Shown here piece after piece: positions 1-7,982 of a stretch of DNA of 64,000 nucleotides. The notes under the pieces were generated by a model. The model saw only the letters and a list, made by a program, of their open reading frames with translations, was not told the origin of the DNA and did no database searches. The position numbers were made by a program, and so were the translations under genes. The DNA lies in the NCBI GenBank assembly GCA_028282885.1, contig JANQGX010000024.1:1-64000 (forward strand). Direction: 5' to 3'. Numbering within the stretch: the stretch's first letter is position 1; the number at the start of each line of letters is the position of its first letter. The stretch comes from SAR324 cluster bacterium (GTDB lineage: Bacteria > SAR324 > XYD2-FULL-50-16).

Positions 1-170
1 CAGCGTCGCTTCGCTCCGATGAGTGGGCGATGCTGATCAGGTAAAAAAGGAAGAAAAAAGTGGTAAGAAAAAACCGGAATCGATGGTAATCAAAATCGGT
101 TTGAATGGTAACCAAATCTCCGGATTAGGTGGTAAATGTCACCGGAATACGCAGACAAGACGGTCATCAG

Positions 171-693
171 ATGAAAAAAGCAACGATCACTGACTATAAA
201 AGAATTCCAAAAGAATTGCTTGAAGATGCCTGAAAAACAAGTACTGACTACTTGACGTTCTATAAAGCTGTGACTGACGAAAAGGATGCCAATCAGCGAA
301 TAGCCGACCTTGAGAAGTATATTAAATCTAAGGACAAACCAGTTGTTTTGAAAGGCAATCCTGTTTATGAGGAATGGGGTCATCAAGAGCTTAAAAAAGG
401 AGAATCATTTGGTGAGAAGTTCTCCCAGGAGTACAGGGATTTTTGTGTTGCTTTTGATAGAATTCTAAAACTGAGAGCAGTAAAAGAACTGGAACTACTA
501 ACAAAGGGCGATGACAGAGTTTTGTCCAAGCTCTTGAAGAGGAACAACTGTCAGTCTTACTTCCAAATGGAGTCGTCGAAATTGAAGACGACGAGCAGTC
601 TAATATTTCAGGAAAAAATGGACCAAAGAAAACCTACAAGAAAAGAGTTCACCAAGCGTTTTCATCTCCCCTCTCTGATATAATAATGTGAAT
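171..693 (+). pseudogene. Broken gene of unknown function
   Basis: An ATG at 171 opens a reading frame that meets TGA at 231-233. The same frame continues with protein-like, charged, helix-prone sequence to about 520. From about 530 the protein-like sequence shifts to the next frame (QALEEEQLSVLLPNG onward) and ends at TGA 691-693. One nonsense codon plus one frameshift is the simplest reading. I do not recognise the family. A real gene could instead start inside (codons from 252) and use only part of this stretch. It lies at the edge of an accessory region, which fits decay of a mobile-element or phage gene. Bases 1-170 contain no frame I can support. Confidence 0.4.
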
Positions 694-881
694 AACCTAG
701 ACTGAAAATAGTGACGAAAGGTCCTGAATTCAGAGTATTTGGAATACAGAGAGGATCAATGTTAATTTTTGGAAGAAATTCACAATCGACTGACAAAATT
801 CCAATTCATATAGTTTTCCTGAGAATAGTTTAAAAAGCATACTACAAATAGATTCTTAGCAAGCTGATAAAGGCGAATTAA
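694..881. other. Gap downstream of the four-gene operon
   Basis: This short AT-rich stretch separates the broken gene (plus strand) from the convergent end of the four-gene operon (minus strand). I see no clear terminator hairpin with a T tract and no further coding sequence. Confidence 0.4.
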
Positions 882-1790
882 TTAAACTTTCACTGTAAAG
901 GAGACTATTTTACCATTGGCCTCTTTTTGGGAAGGCTCTTCTTGGTCTTTGGAAGAAACCCTCCAAATTGGTAACTTAGAATTGAGTTCATGGCTTAATA
1001 CGACAGAGATTGCACATAAAATTTTAGGACCTAATGGTAAAATTACTGGGCGCTTTGTTGTTTCTAAACCAAGCACAATTGATTTTAAATCTCCATAGAG
1101 AATAATAGGATTGTGTACGTCGTAAAAAAATTGATTTCTTATAGGGATGTCCTTAAGTAATGAATAGTTGTTTTTCATTACTATTGGTTCGAACTTTGGT
1201 TCATTACTTCTTGGAATCAATGCCCAGACTTCACCTGGATCTATATAATTTACTGCTCCGAGTGCTTTGTCTTTTTCGTATCCAAGTCCAACAATACAGC
1301 ACGTGGGTTTATTCAAATCTCCAGGTATTCCTGCGAGCCGTGGTGAAATAGGTTCGATTATTTTAACTGGAGGAGCAATCTTCGGTGGCGATACGAATTT
1401 TGAAACCGAGTATTTTATCGTTAGACTTGAGCCCTTTTTAAGTCTCCTTAAAATCAGCAATATCAGTGTTGAAAAACGAAAACGACTCATGCTTGTTATA
1501 TCTAACAATATGCTGACTTTTTCAAACTGTTCTATTTTCGGAAGGACCTCTGACTCAAATTTTTTGATTAACTCTCTTTCTCGTATTGTGAAATGCTCAA
1601 TATCATTTGTATTTAAAAAGCTCAGGTTATCTTCATATGAGAGTTTGTTATTATACCGATATCCAAAAGCAATTTTCTGAGAGCATTTCTTTAGGTATTT
1701 TTGAGGGATGTGTATCGATCTCGCTTCATAGCCTAATGCAAATAACGCAACATCAAACTCTGTTTCCTCTGAGGACGGTCCAATTATCAT
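882..1790 (-). CDS. Unrecognised protein, last gene of a putative defence operon
   Basis: About 302 residues, not recognised. A TTG at 1811 would give a slightly longer protein, but an AGGAGG ribosome site sits just before the ATG at 1790, so that start is preferred. The sequence reads as two Rossmann-like halves. The first has strand-rich segments FDVALFALGYEARS near the N terminus and ILLDITSMSRF about 95 residues in. The second begins with CCIVGLGYEKDKALGAVNYIDP around residue 165. GYE occurs in both halves, suggesting an internal duplication. No catalytic motif, membrane segment or signal peptide is evident. It follows the ATPase gene by 17 bases and so is almost certainly co-transcribed with ATPase, phosphoesterase and methylase. 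A role as sensor or effector of that module is inference from position only. Confidence 0.8.
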   Translation of the reverse strand: MIIGPSSEETEFDVALFALGYEARSIHIPQKYLKKCSQKIAFGYRYNNKLSYEDNLSFLNTNDIEHFTIRERELIKKFESEVLPKIEQFEKVSILLDITSMSRFRFSTLILLILRRLKKGSSLTIKYSVSKFVSPPKIAPPVKIIEPISPRLAGIPGDLNKPTCCIVGLGYEKDKALGAVNYIDPGEVWALIPRSNEPKFEPIVMKNNYSLLKDIPIRNQFFYDVHNPIILYGDLKSIVLGLETTKRPVILPLGPKILCAISVVLSHELNSKLPIWRVSSKDQEEPSQKEANGKIVSFTVKV

Positions 1791-1807
1791 TCTACCTCCT
1801 GTCTTTT

Positions 1808-3592
1808 TCAACTACCTTGATCTTGTATATAACTATCAATTGAAATTGGATCATTTCCTGGTGGTAAACTATCTCTAAATATCTCATGTAGGCTGATCTC
1901 TTTCATTACCTGCAAGGGTAAACTGAAATCATGAGCAAACAAAAACGAGAGACGAAATCGTGAGTTTCTGATTGAACAAATATTTGATTCAACCCCTTTT
2001 TGCGAAATCTTAATCAAGGCTCCGGCATTTAGCGCACGACCGATTGTTTCATCTAGCTCTAGAGCAACCTCATCCCCGATCGAAAATGATCCAACTGGTT
2101 CACCATTGAACTCACTTCCAACAATACCCTCTCTGAAATGTTTTCCTATAATATCAATGAATCCCTTGACAGTCTTACACGATAGATATTTTGATCTCAA
2201 TGTGTTCAGTAGTGACGTCAAAGTAATTTTACTGTTTTGTATCGCCTCAATCTGAGCAAAAATCTCAATTTGTTTTTTGCTTTTGCCTAAGCCACTTAAT
2301 AACTCATTCATAGTTGAGGTTAGCATTCGAGGGTTATACTCTAACGATTTTGCCAAATTATCGAAACCACCATAGTAATTATGCGGTCTTCTAAGTGTTC
2401 TTTTACTCATATCGGACTTGAATACATGATTTCTTAGCAATGCAACATATTCAATTTTTCTGATCGTTGGTCGTTTGTTTTTTTCTTTATAACCTTCAAC
2501 ATGTTTTGCATCAATGCCGTTTTTTTCGAGATATTCTTTAAAACTATTATCTTTACCAGCGAGTTGAACAAATACTTTTTCTGGCGATGGGCCTTCTGGT
2601 ATTTTGAATCTAGTCTCCAAACTCCCCTCATAACCTTTTGCTTCATATAATTGCTGGCAAAGCTGAACTGCAAAAACTTTTCCTGACTTTTTCTTTCGTC
2701 CAGATGTTAAATCAATATAATTGAAATCATCTTTTTCGGAATGACCAAGAGGATCGCCGCCAATTTTAAGATCTTTATGATATGGTGACAAAGATAGCTT
2801 AAGAATTATATTGTCTGGACCTCCTCTTAATGAGTCAATAAGAGGTTGGATTATCTGTTCTGGAGCCAACTCTAACTCATCAAATAATAATGCCCACTTT
2901 TTACCATGTTCATTTATGTAAGAATTAATTATAGAAACTCCACTTGATGCTGTGTGCAACAAATCAGTAAAGGTGTTTGTTTGAAAAAGTTCATTTAATT
3001 CAATATTCTCTTCAAGAACCCTATTGGTGTTGTTGATTAATTCCTGAATTTTGAAATTTACAGAAGCTTTTAATGATCTGATAGTGGGAAGAATTGGTTT
3101 GACATGCCAAATATGAGATAATTCAAGTACAAGTTCCTTCTCATCTTTTTTTTCAATATTTACGGCTCTAAATTTATATTTCTTTGATACATTTCTATTT
3201 ACTCTAAACTCAAGAGTACCGGTAATTTGCTCTAAAGTATGATAAATGAACACTTCAGTAACAAGTTTTTTGGCAAGCTCTTTATTTTTAATTTGGCTAA
3301 TGATCGACTCAAATTGTTGTTTCCAAATGATGTCAGTTGAAATAAAAACTCCCGAATATTCAATACTGTTTCTATACTGATCAGCTTTAGTATGCATCCA
3401 GATTTCCATAGCCTCAACTTGGAGCATCTTCATAAGTGTTGTTTTTCCGCTTCCTCTTGGACCAACAAGCAAACTGTTACCCTGACCAGACAGCTTGGAA
3501 AAATGCTCGGTAATTATGAACCTATCACAAATCTGCTTAGTTGAGAGGGTTTTAGCGTTATAAGCTTCATGGATGCTATGTATTCTATTCAT
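1808..3592 (-). CDS. ORC/Cdc6-like P-loop AAA ATPase
   Basis: 594 residues. The Walker A loop GPRGSGKTT is at residues 44-52 and a Walker B strand WALLFDE at 233-239, followed by a sensor-like ILKLSLSP strand about 30 residues later. The N-terminal layout (short lead, then a compact P-loop) matches large bacterial ORC/Cdc6-like ATPases, a group often found next to other defence genes. The C-terminal half, from about residue 400, has no motif I recognise and may hold a winged-helix or recognition region. The start overlaps the metallophosphoesterase stop by 8 bases, indicating translational coupling. Within the operon it is the natural energy-using or trigger-sensing subunit; that role is inferred. 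Local base composition is much more AT-rich than the genes after 10,240. Confidence 0.85.
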   Translation of the reverse strand: MNRIHSIHEAYNAKTLSTKQICDRFIITEHFSKLSGQGNSLLVGPRGSGKTTLMKMLQVEAMEIWMHTKADQYRNSIEYSGVFISTDIIWKQQFESIISQIKNKELAKKLVTEVFIYHTLEQITGTLEFRVNRNVSKKYKFRAVNIEKKDEKELVLELSHIWHVKPILPTIRSLKASVNFKIQELINNTNRVLEENIELNELFQTNTFTDLLHTASSGVSIINSYINEHGKKWALLFDELELAPEQIIQPLIDSLRGGPDNIILKLSLSPYHKDLKIGGDPLGHSEKDDFNYIDLTSGRKKKSGKVFAVQLCQQLYEAKGYEGSLETRFKIPEGPSPEKVFVQLAGKDNSFKEYLEKNGIDAKHVEGYKEKNKRPTIRKIEYVALLRNHVFKSDMSKRTLRRPHNYYGGFDNLAKSLEYNPRMLTSTMNELLSGLGKSKKQIEIFAQIEAIQNSKITLTSLLNTLRSKYLSCKTVKGFIDIIGKHFREGIVGSEFNGEPVGSFSIGDEVALELDETIGRALNAGALIKISQKGVESNICSIRNSRFRLSFLFAHDFSLPLQVMKEISLHEIFRDSLPPGNDPISIDSYIQDQGS

Positions 3593-4832
3593 ATTTGTTT
3601 TTAAGTCCGATTTCTACAATATTCCCTTTTTCGATGGTTACAGCAATATTGCATAATTCTAATTGATCTTTAAAAATCTTTCGATCTGCCGGTGTAAAAT
3701 AAACATAATCATTTAAATATTCTTTTAACTCATCTTCTTTCATTAACGGCTCACTGGGTGTTAGTAGACTTTCAAACTTGCTTGCTAACTGATACGGATT
3801 TTCATTTGCTCCAAACCCACCTCTAGCTGGAATATCTTCAATTGGAGAGAGTTCCCAACCACTTCCTAGCGTCCAAGTGTGTGTATTAAATATCCCTACA
3901 GGAGTGCTTTTGTTTTTAGTTTTAATAAGATCAATATCGAGAATTTGGAATTGATTCCTAAGTTCATCTCCATCTTCTTGTTTATGGGAATAATCTTCTT
4001 GTGATTCTTGATCTAAGACCTTGTCCAATCTTTTCGATAAGCTTCCTGCTGATATTATAACCGGTTGGGTATGTGCTCGACATGGAGCGTATTGAACTGC
4101 TGGTTTATGCCTATGCCCATGGATTATCAACCATGCTCCCTTTTGTTTTTGGAGAAGGTTCTCGAACAAATTGGCAGCCCCTTCCATGAACTGTCTATCA
4201 CCCCCTGGTGTATTCATGGGTGTAGGATGGTGATGGCAAATTACTATATTCAGATGTTTATTTTTAAACTTTCTAGAATCAACATATTCGTTTATTTGAT
4301 CACTGATTTTTGGTGCTATCCTTCCATGTTTATACTCATCATTAATTCCATGATAAGCGCTAGAGTTAATCAGAATTACATTGAAAATATCACCTTGAAT
4401 ATGACACCAATGCCACGCCCAAAAATGTGTATTTACACTATGATGCGAAAAAGGGAATTTCGGCGACGCATGTTGGAGAAAATACTTCGGATCAAAATCA
4501 ACTTGTGAGGTTCTAGACTTGTGATCATGATTACCTGGCACACTGAAAAGGTGTTTTGCTTTGGTTGCTTTTTTTAATTCATTTAAGCATTTCCAACCAA
4601 AATCGAAATTTTCTTCTTTGGCTTTATTTCCTATGTCTCCGGGGCAGATTATTATGTCGGGTTGAAGGCTAGATTCTTCTACATAATTTAAGAATGTTTG
4701 GAAAAACTCACTGCTATGACTGTCGTTTTTTATTAAGTGCGAATCAAGATCAATATGATCACAATCAAAGCATGCAATTGCATGCAGATCGGAAACAATC
4801 ATGATCTCTAAACTGTTTTTTTGATTAGCCAT
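3585..4832 (-). CDS. Calcineurin-like metallophosphoesterase
   Basis: 415 residues. The two-metal phosphoesterase motifs are all present in order: SDLH (D15, H17), GDIGN (D66), GNHD (N101, H102), HHHP (H200-H202) and GHRH (H240, H242). The catalytic domain fills roughly residues 8-270. The remaining 145 residues carry no recognisable domain and could contact the ATPase or nucleic acid. No signal peptide is seen, so it should act in the cytoplasm. Proteins of this fold cleave phosphodiesters in nucleotides or DNA (SbcD/Mre11 is one branch), but this one has no SbcC partner beside it. The ATG at 4832 overlaps the methylase stop by 8 bases. A nuclease or nucleotide-hydrolase role in a defence complex is inference. 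Confidence 0.9.
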   Translation of the reverse strand: MANQKNSLEIMIVSDLHAIACFDCDHIDLDSHLIKNDSHSSEFFQTFLNYVEESSLQPDIIICPGDIGNKAKEENFDFGWKCLNELKKATKAKHLFSVPGNHDHKSRTSQVDFDPKYFLQHASPKFPFSHHSVNTHFWAWHWCHIQGDIFNVILINSSAYHGINDEYKHGRIAPKISDQINEYVDSRKFKNKHLNIVICHHHPTPMNTPGGDRQFMEGAANLFENLLQKQKGAWLIIHGHRHKPAVQYAPCRAHTQPVIISAGSLSKRLDKVLDQESQEDYSHKQEDGDELRNQFQILDIDLIKTKNKSTPVGIFNTHTWTLGSGWELSPIEDIPARGGFGANENPYQLASKFESLLTPSEPLMKEDELKEYLNDYVYFTPADRKIFKDQLELCNIAVTIEKGNIVEIGLKNKYE

Positions 4833-5637
4833 AATTTCTTACAATGATCTCCTTAGCTTTCTGCCATGAATCCTTGAAACCGGCTATATGTCTTGGCACC
4901 GTCAAATCTAAAACATTGAATTTAGACCCAAGTAATCGTGCAATATCCCCGCAAGCACGATAAGATAACATGAATTTAGCATTCAATTTATCGATCCTTT
5001 CAAGTTCTGCAATTAAGGTTGGTAATTCACGGTAACTGAAGCTGTTCAATCCATATTCTCCTGTAAACTTATCCGTTTTTGAATATGGCGGATCCAAATA
5101 AACAAAATCATCGCTTTTTATCCGCTTCAGAGTTTTTTTATAGTCGCAACACACAATTCTCGCATTATGGAGTTTTTCTGCAGCATAATCGAAGCTTTCT
5201 TGGTTCGGAATCCCCCCAGTTCGAGTCCCCATTGGAACATTGAATTGACCTTCCTGATTAGTTCGATAAACCCCATTAAAACAATACCGATTGAGGTAAA
5301 GGAAACGGACTGCTCTCTCGTTCTTTGTTAGTTTTTTGGTATCAAGCTTTCTTATTTGATAATAGTTGTTTTTCGAATGATGAATTGATTCAAGCTTTTT
5401 TCTAATATCGTTGTCGTGTTTTATCTGATTCCAGGTATTTATCAATTCCTGATTCACATCTGATAAAAGAGCTCTATTTGGCAACAAGTGGAAAAAAAGA
5501 GATGCTGAACCACAGAAAGGCTCAACATACCTTTTGAAACTCGGAGCAGACAGTTCCACTAGCAAAGGTATTATCTTTCTTTTACTGCCAGCCCACCTGA
5601 TAATAGGTGTTTTCCTGGTAATAGGCTTTTCAGTCAT
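4825..5637 (-). CDS. Dam-like DNA adenine-N6 methyltransferase (D12 class)
   Basis: 270 residues. RWAGSK at residues 14-19 and FCGSAS at 41-46 form the SAM-binding motif X/I region, and DPPY at 182-185 is the catalytic motif IV of D12-class adenine methylases. Length equals that of Dam, which methylates A in GATC, but specificity cannot be read from sequence. A TTG codon directly precedes the ATG at 5637; the ATG is preferred. It is the first gene of the operon and has a good promoter about 55-80 bases upstream. No cognate restriction endonuclease of a known family follows, so the three downstream genes may supply the restriction or sensing arm. An orphan phage-type Dam is the alternative. 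Confidence 0.9.
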   Translation of the reverse strand: MTEKPITRKTPIIRWAGSKRKIIPLLVELSAPSFKRYVEPFCGSASLFFHLLPNRALLSDVNQELINTWNQIKHDNDIRKKLESIHHSKNNYYQIRKLDTKKLTKNERAVRFLYLNRYCFNGVYRTNQEGQFNVPMGTRTGGIPNQESFDYAAEKLHNARIVCCDYKKTLKRIKSDDFVYLDPPYSKTDKFTGEYGLNSFSYRELPTLIAELERIDKLNAKFMLSYRACGDIARLLGSKFNVLDLTVPRHIAGFKDSWQKAKEIIVRNYG

Positions 5638-5690
5638 CAAACGATGTTTCTTTAGTGAGAATCCGAATAATTACCTAAATAATTTCAGCG

Positions 5691-5720
5691 AGAATACTAC
5701 TATCAATCTCCATTTGTCAA
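5691..5720 (-). promoter_or_regulatory. Sigma70-like promoter of the four-gene operon
   Basis: Read on the minus strand, a perfect TTGACA (5715-5720) is followed after 18 bases by TATTCT (5691-5696). This places a transcript start near 5684, about 45 bases before the methylase ATG. It is the only strong promoter seen ahead of the four overlapping genes. Confidence 0.55.
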
Positions 5721-5900
5721 AACAGCATAAAACACTTAAGAGTTGATTTATCGGGATAATACGATGAATCAAATTCAACTTGACCCGGGGAAGTGGGGGC
5801 GGTATTGTGTTTATGTAATTTGATTGTTCCTTTGGGGACCGTTCTTTCATTGGGTTTTGAGAATTCTGCGACCACGGGATTCGCCGGACTGCCAATCCAC

Positions 5901-6000
5901 AAAACGCGAGGTGAAATGAGAAGGGCCCAGAGGTTTGGCTACGATGAGGTTGGCGCCTCGTCTTATGGTGTGTCAGCACCGCCAGGCTTCTGGGCTTTTC
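5901..6000 (+). ncRNA. C4-type phage antisense RNA
   Basis: The stretch contains the hallmarks of the C4 antisense RNA known from phages P1/P7 and widespread in proteobacterial prophages. A CGAGG (5907-5911) can pair with CCTCG (5956-5960) around a GGTTTGGCTACGATGAGG core, and a CCCAGA (about 5926) can pair with TCTGGG (about 5988), followed by CTTTTC. C4 RNAs normally sit immediately upstream of an antirepressor gene and block its translation. Here an antirepressor-like gene starts at 6063, exactly the expected context. Boundaries are approximate. I recognise the motif from memory of the family; a covariance-model search would settle it. Confidence 0.65.
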
Positions 6001-6062
6001 TCATTTTTGGGGAAGGGCTCCAGCCTAGTGGTTACCTTAATCTCTGTTCTGGAGATTACACC

Positions 6063-6569
6063 ATGACTGATAAAAACACGGCTGTACTCGTCAAGAGTCT
6101 CGTCTACGCGGAGCGACCGCTCCATGTTTTCCTGTACAATGAAAGGATTGCATTTCTCACCCGGGAGGTGGGTGCCATTCTCGATATTCCGGAACCAACC
6201 GGATCCATGAACCGATCCAGAACCCTGGAGACCGATTTTGATTACGACATCATTCCTGCGGCTTCGTTTCCCGATCGGGAAGGATTGAACCTCGCCGGCG
6301 TGAATCATGTCAGCATTCTTTATCTCTCCGGCTTCTTCAGCTTCGTCATCCGGTCCAGGGTCTCTCTCGTTATGCCCTTCATCCGCTGGGCGATCCTGGA
6401 GATCCCCCTGACTTATCCTTCGGAATGCTTTTCAGACCTGATCCGTGGCACCAGGCGTCTGCTAAGACTTTCCATCGAACAAAGCCAGGGTATGGATCAG
6501 AACATGCTCCTTGCGAGTCAATTGCTGATTGACCAGGGATACCTCGATGCAGATCCCGAAGCCGGTTAA
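6063..6569 (+). CDS. Phage antirepressor-like protein (BRO/Ant N-terminal type)
   Basis: 168 residues from ATG 6063; the frame is open further upstream, but that part overlaps the C4 RNA and does not look like protein. A GGAG lies about 11 bases before the ATG. The first 60 residues (LHVFLYNERIAFLTREVGAILDIP, then RSRTLETDFDYDI) resemble the BRO-N/antirepressor domain, which binds DNA or repressor. The rest is short, with none of the long C-terminal domain of P1 Ant. It is the protein partner expected of the preceding C4 RNA. It may be a surviving prophage regulator or a domesticated copy. Confidence 0.65.
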   Translation: MTDKNTAVLVKSLVYAERPLHVFLYNERIAFLTREVGAILDIPEPTGSMNRSRTLETDFDYDIIPAASFPDREGLNLAGVNHVSILYLSGFFSFVIRSRVSLVMPFIRWAILEIPLTYPSECFSDLIRGTRRLLRLSIEQSQGMDQNMLLASQLLIDQGYLDADPEAG

Positions 6570-6619
6570 CCAGATTGTGGCAGAAATGCCCAGGGAGGTG
6601 ATCATATCCAAAACTAATT

Positions 6620-6841
6620 ATGGATATCATCGACCTGGAGGATCATCTGCTCAAACTGAAGCTGCAGCTCGATTTCATTCTGAGAGCCTTCGCCGCCATG
6701 GCAGTCGACACCACCGACACCGGCTTACAACCCACAACAGACGAAGCGTTTCGGGGGATGGAATTGGGCCAAACGATCGCCCAGGAGATAGTGGAGATAA
6801 CAATTGATTCTCTGAAGTCTGGTCGCCAGTTGCCTGGTTGA
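6620..6841 (+). CDS. Small hypothetical protein
   Basis: 73 residues, predicted as two or three helices (LEDHLLKLKLQLDFILRAF, then TIAQEIVEITIDSLKSG). It follows the antirepressor-like gene by 50 bases on the same strand. A GGAGGTGAT lies about 17 bases before the ATG, further than usual, so the start is not certain. I do not recognise the family. Small helical proteins next to C4/ant units may be co-regulators, but nothing here proves it. Confidence 0.45.
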   Translation: MDIIDLEDHLLKLKLQLDFILRAFAAMAVDTTDTGLQPTTDEAFRGMELGQTIAQEIVEITIDSLKSGRQLPG

Positions 6842-6890
6842 TTACCCTAAAAGGCCCGGCTCAACCGGACTTTACATATCGAAAAGCCAA

Positions 6891-7181
6891 TTAGTTATTC
6901 GCAACTACTTTGATCTCAAGATGGCAATCCAAAGCGTCCGCGTATTTTTTGATAGTGGCAAGAGACGGGGAATGTTTCCCGCTGCTCAAAGAGGATTCCA
7001 GCCTGGTAACGGCGGGTGGTTTGGTACCCATTCGTTCTGCAACTTCCGCCTGGCTAAGTCCAGCCCTTTGTCTGGCTTTCAACAATTCACGAAGTAGTTT
7101 GAACTCAGGCTCCAGCGCGTCGTATTCCGCTTTTACCTTCTTATTCTTCAATGCTTTTGCTTTCAGTTCAGAATGCTTCAT
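6891..7181 (-). CDS. HigA-like XRE antitoxin
   Basis: 96 residues. A helix-turn-helix of the XRE/Cro type spans about residues 36-70 (RAGLSQAEVAERMGTKPPAVTRLE), and the tail ALDCHLEIKVV is typical of HigA-type antitoxins encoded after the toxin. The gene starts 14 bases inside the toxin gene, so the two are translated as a coupled pair in toxin-first order. The protein should neutralise the toxin and repress the operon at the palindrome at 7513-7528. Confidence 0.85.
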   Translation of the reverse strand: MKHSELKAKALKNKKVKAEYDALEPEFKLLRELLKARQRAGLSQAEVAERMGTKPPAVTRLESSLSSGKHSPSLATIKKYADALDCHLEIKVVANN

Positions 7182-7503
7182 CTTTCAGTACCTCCTTCAT
7201 TCGTGATTTAGCTATGTTGATTTCCTTTTTAGGAGTTTTCTGAGTTTTCTTGATAATTGAATGAAGCATGATGATTTTCTTACCAATCTTGAGGCAAAAG
7301 AAAACTCTGGCAGTTCCTTCTTTACCTTTTACACGTAGCTCGAACAACCCGGAGTCTATCGGTTTTGTGTGTGGCAGCCCGAGGTTTGCGCCGAACTTGA
7401 GCATCATGTCTGTCAATCGCAAGTAACGAGCCAGCAATCCATCCGGAAGTTTGAGGATCTCCTCTTCAAGTTTCTGACTGTAGTATTTTACATGCCACTT
7501 CAT
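7168..7503 (-). CDS. HigB-like RelE-superfamily toxin (Gp49/DUF891 type)
   Basis: 111 residues. The fold signature runs LPDGLLARYLRLTDMM, then PHTKPIDSGLFELRVKGKEGTARVFFCLKIGKKIIMLHSIIKKTQKTP, which is the Gp49-like/HigB pattern including the conserved ELR and the late lysine cluster. Such toxins cleave mRNA at the ribosome. The gene precedes its antitoxin. No ribosome binding site is visible before the ATG, and the predicted transcript start falls on or next to it, so the message may be leaderless. Confidence 0.85.
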   Translation of the reverse strand: MKWHVKYYSQKLEEEILKLPDGLLARYLRLTDMMLKFGANLGLPHTKPIDSGLFELRVKGKEGTARVFFCLKIGKKIIMLHSIIKKTQKTPKKEINIAKSRMKEVLKDEAF

Positions 7504-7509
7504 AAATCG

Positions 7510-7539
7510 AATATAACAAATTTGTTATGTAAGACGCAA
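7510..7539 (-). promoter_or_regulatory. HigBA promoter with palindromic operator
   Basis: A perfect 16-base palindrome ATAACAAATTTGTTAT lies at 7513-7528. On the minus strand it is flanked by a TTGCGT (7534-7539) and overlaps a TATATT (7510-7515), 18 bases apart. The palindrome therefore sits in the spacer and -10 of the toxin-antitoxin promoter, the standard position for autorepression by HigA. Confidence 0.6.
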
Positions 7540-7954
7540 GCAGATTTCTCTGTTTAGAATTCCTGGAAACCCGGGTGAAAGTACTTCCCCACTTGCGTGA
7601 TAAGACGATCGCCTAAGAGATTATGAAAATTGCATACAGCTCTCTGGAGCCTATACTCAAATGGCTGGTTGGGGGAGAGAAGTGTAGCAAGTGATTTAGA
7701 ATGTGGGTCAGGAAATATCAATTTCGCTTATTTCGATACATGGTATGGCAAATCACCTTTCTATTCAAAAATAAGACTCGCCATACCGCTAAACATTATG
7801 CTTATCGAACAATATCCTCATAAATAAAAGCTGTTAAATTGTAGACAAGATTGTTCAGTTTTTGAGCTAAACCCCAACCTCCTTTTCTGTCATTTACTTC
7901 AACCACAACTCTGTAGATCTCTTCTTGTCAGGCAGAGGTCAGGAATGCTATTGC
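7540..7954. other. Non-coding stretch, left part
   Basis: About 400 bases with no frame that has both a plausible start and protein-like composition. A 65-codon frame at 7630-7827 was considered and dropped. The sequence looks like eroded intergenic DNA inside the accessory region. Confidence 0.4.
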
Positions 7955-7982
7955 GTGAACTGCCGCACAGGCAGCTCAGAAG
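7955..7982 (+). repeat. Solitary type I-F CRISPR repeat-like unit
   Basis: Twenty-eight bases begin GTGAACTGCC and end GGCAGCTCAGAAG. They match the length and layout of type I-F repeats, which run GTTCACTGCC, five loop bases, then GGCAGCTNAGAAA. The invariant hairpin CTGCC-GCACA-GGCAG is intact at 7960-7974, and the tail AGCTCAGAA is conserved. No second copy occurs 60 bases up- or downstream, where an array would place it, and no cas gene is in the window. A partial echo CAGGCAG occurs at 7929-7935. It could be the relic of an array or a phage-borne single repeat. A chance hairpin is the alternative. Confidence 0.5.

Noticed and set aside
1-170. Possible C-terminal end of a transposase (SLRSDEWAMLI-like end then stop)
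   Set aside because: Only 14 codons are visible and no family motif can be seen.
7630-7827. 65-codon frame in the non-coding stretch
   Set aside because: No ribosome site, no helical or strand pattern, no resemblance to a family.
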